Shown here in pieces: positions 5,263 through 5,931 of a DNA stretch of 5,931 nt. Numbering within the stretch: the first letter of the stretch is position 1; each line of letters begins with the position of its first letter. The DNA comes from Acidobacteriaceae bacterium (GTDB lineage Bacteria; Acidobacteriota; Terriglobia; Terriglobales; Acidobacteriaceae): positions 1-5,931 of the forward strand of contig WQYS01000165.1 in the NCBI GenBank assembly GCA_009781125.1, read 5' to 3'. The position numbers and the translations under genes are program-made. The notes under the pieces are model-generated. The model did not search any database and was not told the DNA's origin. It worked only from the letters and a program-made list of their open reading frames with translations.

Positions 5263-5931
5263 TTATTTTCCTCCGAGATAATCCTTGTAACTGGTCTGCG
5301 CCACGCCGAGCGCGCGCGCCAGCGTCAGCTTCGCAATGTTGTGCTGGTAGAGCGCGCCGATGTAGCGGTCGTTGGCCATCTGCGTCTCCGACTGCGCCTG
5401 CGAGACCGCAAGATTGTCGCTGACTCCCGCCTTGAAGCGCTGCTGCGCCTCGCTCAATGCCTCCTGCGCCAGCTCTACATTCGAGCGGGCGGCCTCGACC
5501 AGCCTGGCCGCGGCCTGTATGTCCAGAATGCTGTTGCGAATGTCCTGATTGACCTGCTGCGCCTGGTCGCTCAGCCGCAGGCGAGCCGATTCCAACTGCG
5601 CGTCGGCTACCTGTATCTGGCCTTTGGTTTTGGCGATCTGCAGCAGAGGCATCGTAACCTGCCCCGTAGCCGTAAAGGTGCCGTGCGAGTGGTTGGGCGT
5701 CGTGCCCAGATCACCGTAGTCTCCGTTGAAGCTCAACACCGGATACTGATACGCCTTAGCCGAGGACCTCTGCGACTGCGCCGCCTTCACGGTCTCTTCG
5801 GATGCTTGCAAATCCTTGCGGCTCTTCAGAGCCTGCTCGAACGCGGCCTCGGGATCGACATCGTTGAAGGCGGCGTAAGGAACCTGGTCCGTCAGCCGGA
5901 ACTCCTGATCGAGCGGCAGTCCGATGGTGCG
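5263..5931 (-). CDS. TolC-family outer-membrane efflux protein (C-terminal 222 aa, cut by window edge)
   Basis: The frame is open from the right edge of the window to a TAA at 5265-5263. It shows the outer-membrane efflux protein (OEP) repeat: a helix around FEQALKSRKDLQASEETVKAA, short beta-strand segments (YPVLSFNGDYGDLG, GTFTATGQVTMPLL), then long helices with LSDQAQQVNQDIRNSILDIQAA and RFKAGVSDNLAVSQAQ. It ends YKDYLGGK. This is the second half of a channel that trimerises into an outer-membrane and periplasmic tunnel. The signal peptide and first repeat lie outside the window. The last codons (GGA GGA AAA) double as the ribosome binding site of the downstream membrane fusion gene, so the two are one operon. 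Confidence 0.9.
   Translation of the reverse strand, partial: RTIGLPLDQEFRLTDQVPYAAFNDVDPEAAFEQALKSRKDLQASEETVKAAQSQRSSAKAYQYPVLSFNGDYGDLGTTPNHSHGTFTATGQVTMPLLQIAKTKGQIQVADAQLESARLRLSDQAQQVNQDIRNSILDIQAAARLVEAARSNVELAQEALSEAQQRFKAGVSDNLAVSQAQSETQMANDRYIGALYQHNIAKLTLARALGVAQTSYKDYLGGK

Overview
The window reads as ordinary chromosomal DNA of a moderately GC-rich Gram-negative bacterium. An outer-membrane TonB-dependent receptor carrying an N-terminal carboxypeptidase-regulatory-like (Ig-fold) domain, an S1 protein with a Ser/Glu-rich N-terminal extension and a NikR of the 'RTGVSIEQDLL' type together suggest an acidobacterium (Terriglobia/Acidobacteriaceae). That assignment is inference from protein style, not from a marker gene. 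All genes are on the minus strand, so the genes are described here from the high coordinates down.

The right end (5931-4025) holds the C-terminal part of a TolC-type outer-membrane efflux protein, followed 2 nt later by an EmrA/HlyD-type membrane fusion protein that starts with TTG. The fusion protein's Shine-Dalgarno sequence lies in the last codons of the TolC gene. A strong hairpin terminator (3978-4002) closes this operon. The inner-membrane pump partner is not in the window.

The middle (3925-989) is a probable nickel module. It has nikR with its own promoter and a very good ribosome binding site, all metal ligands being conserved, then a TonB-dependent receptor with a His/Asp/Met-rich plug. 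The gap between them holds a 23-bp imperfect inverted repeat and other repeated half-sites, which are good candidates for a NikR operator. The simplest reading is that NikR senses cytoplasmic nickel and represses a receptor that brings a nickel chelate across the outer membrane.

The left end (988-1) is a translation module. A tRNA-Thr(CGU) with an encoded CCA end and a near-consensus promoter is followed, with no visible terminator, by the start of a ribosomal protein S1 gene. That gene's leader lacks a Shine-Dalgarno sequence and can form two overlapping hairpins. The S1 gene runs off the left edge. I saw no mobile element, CRISPR array or phage gene, and no intergenic gap exceeds about 130 bases. 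The most interesting part is the nikR-TonB receptor pair and its control region.
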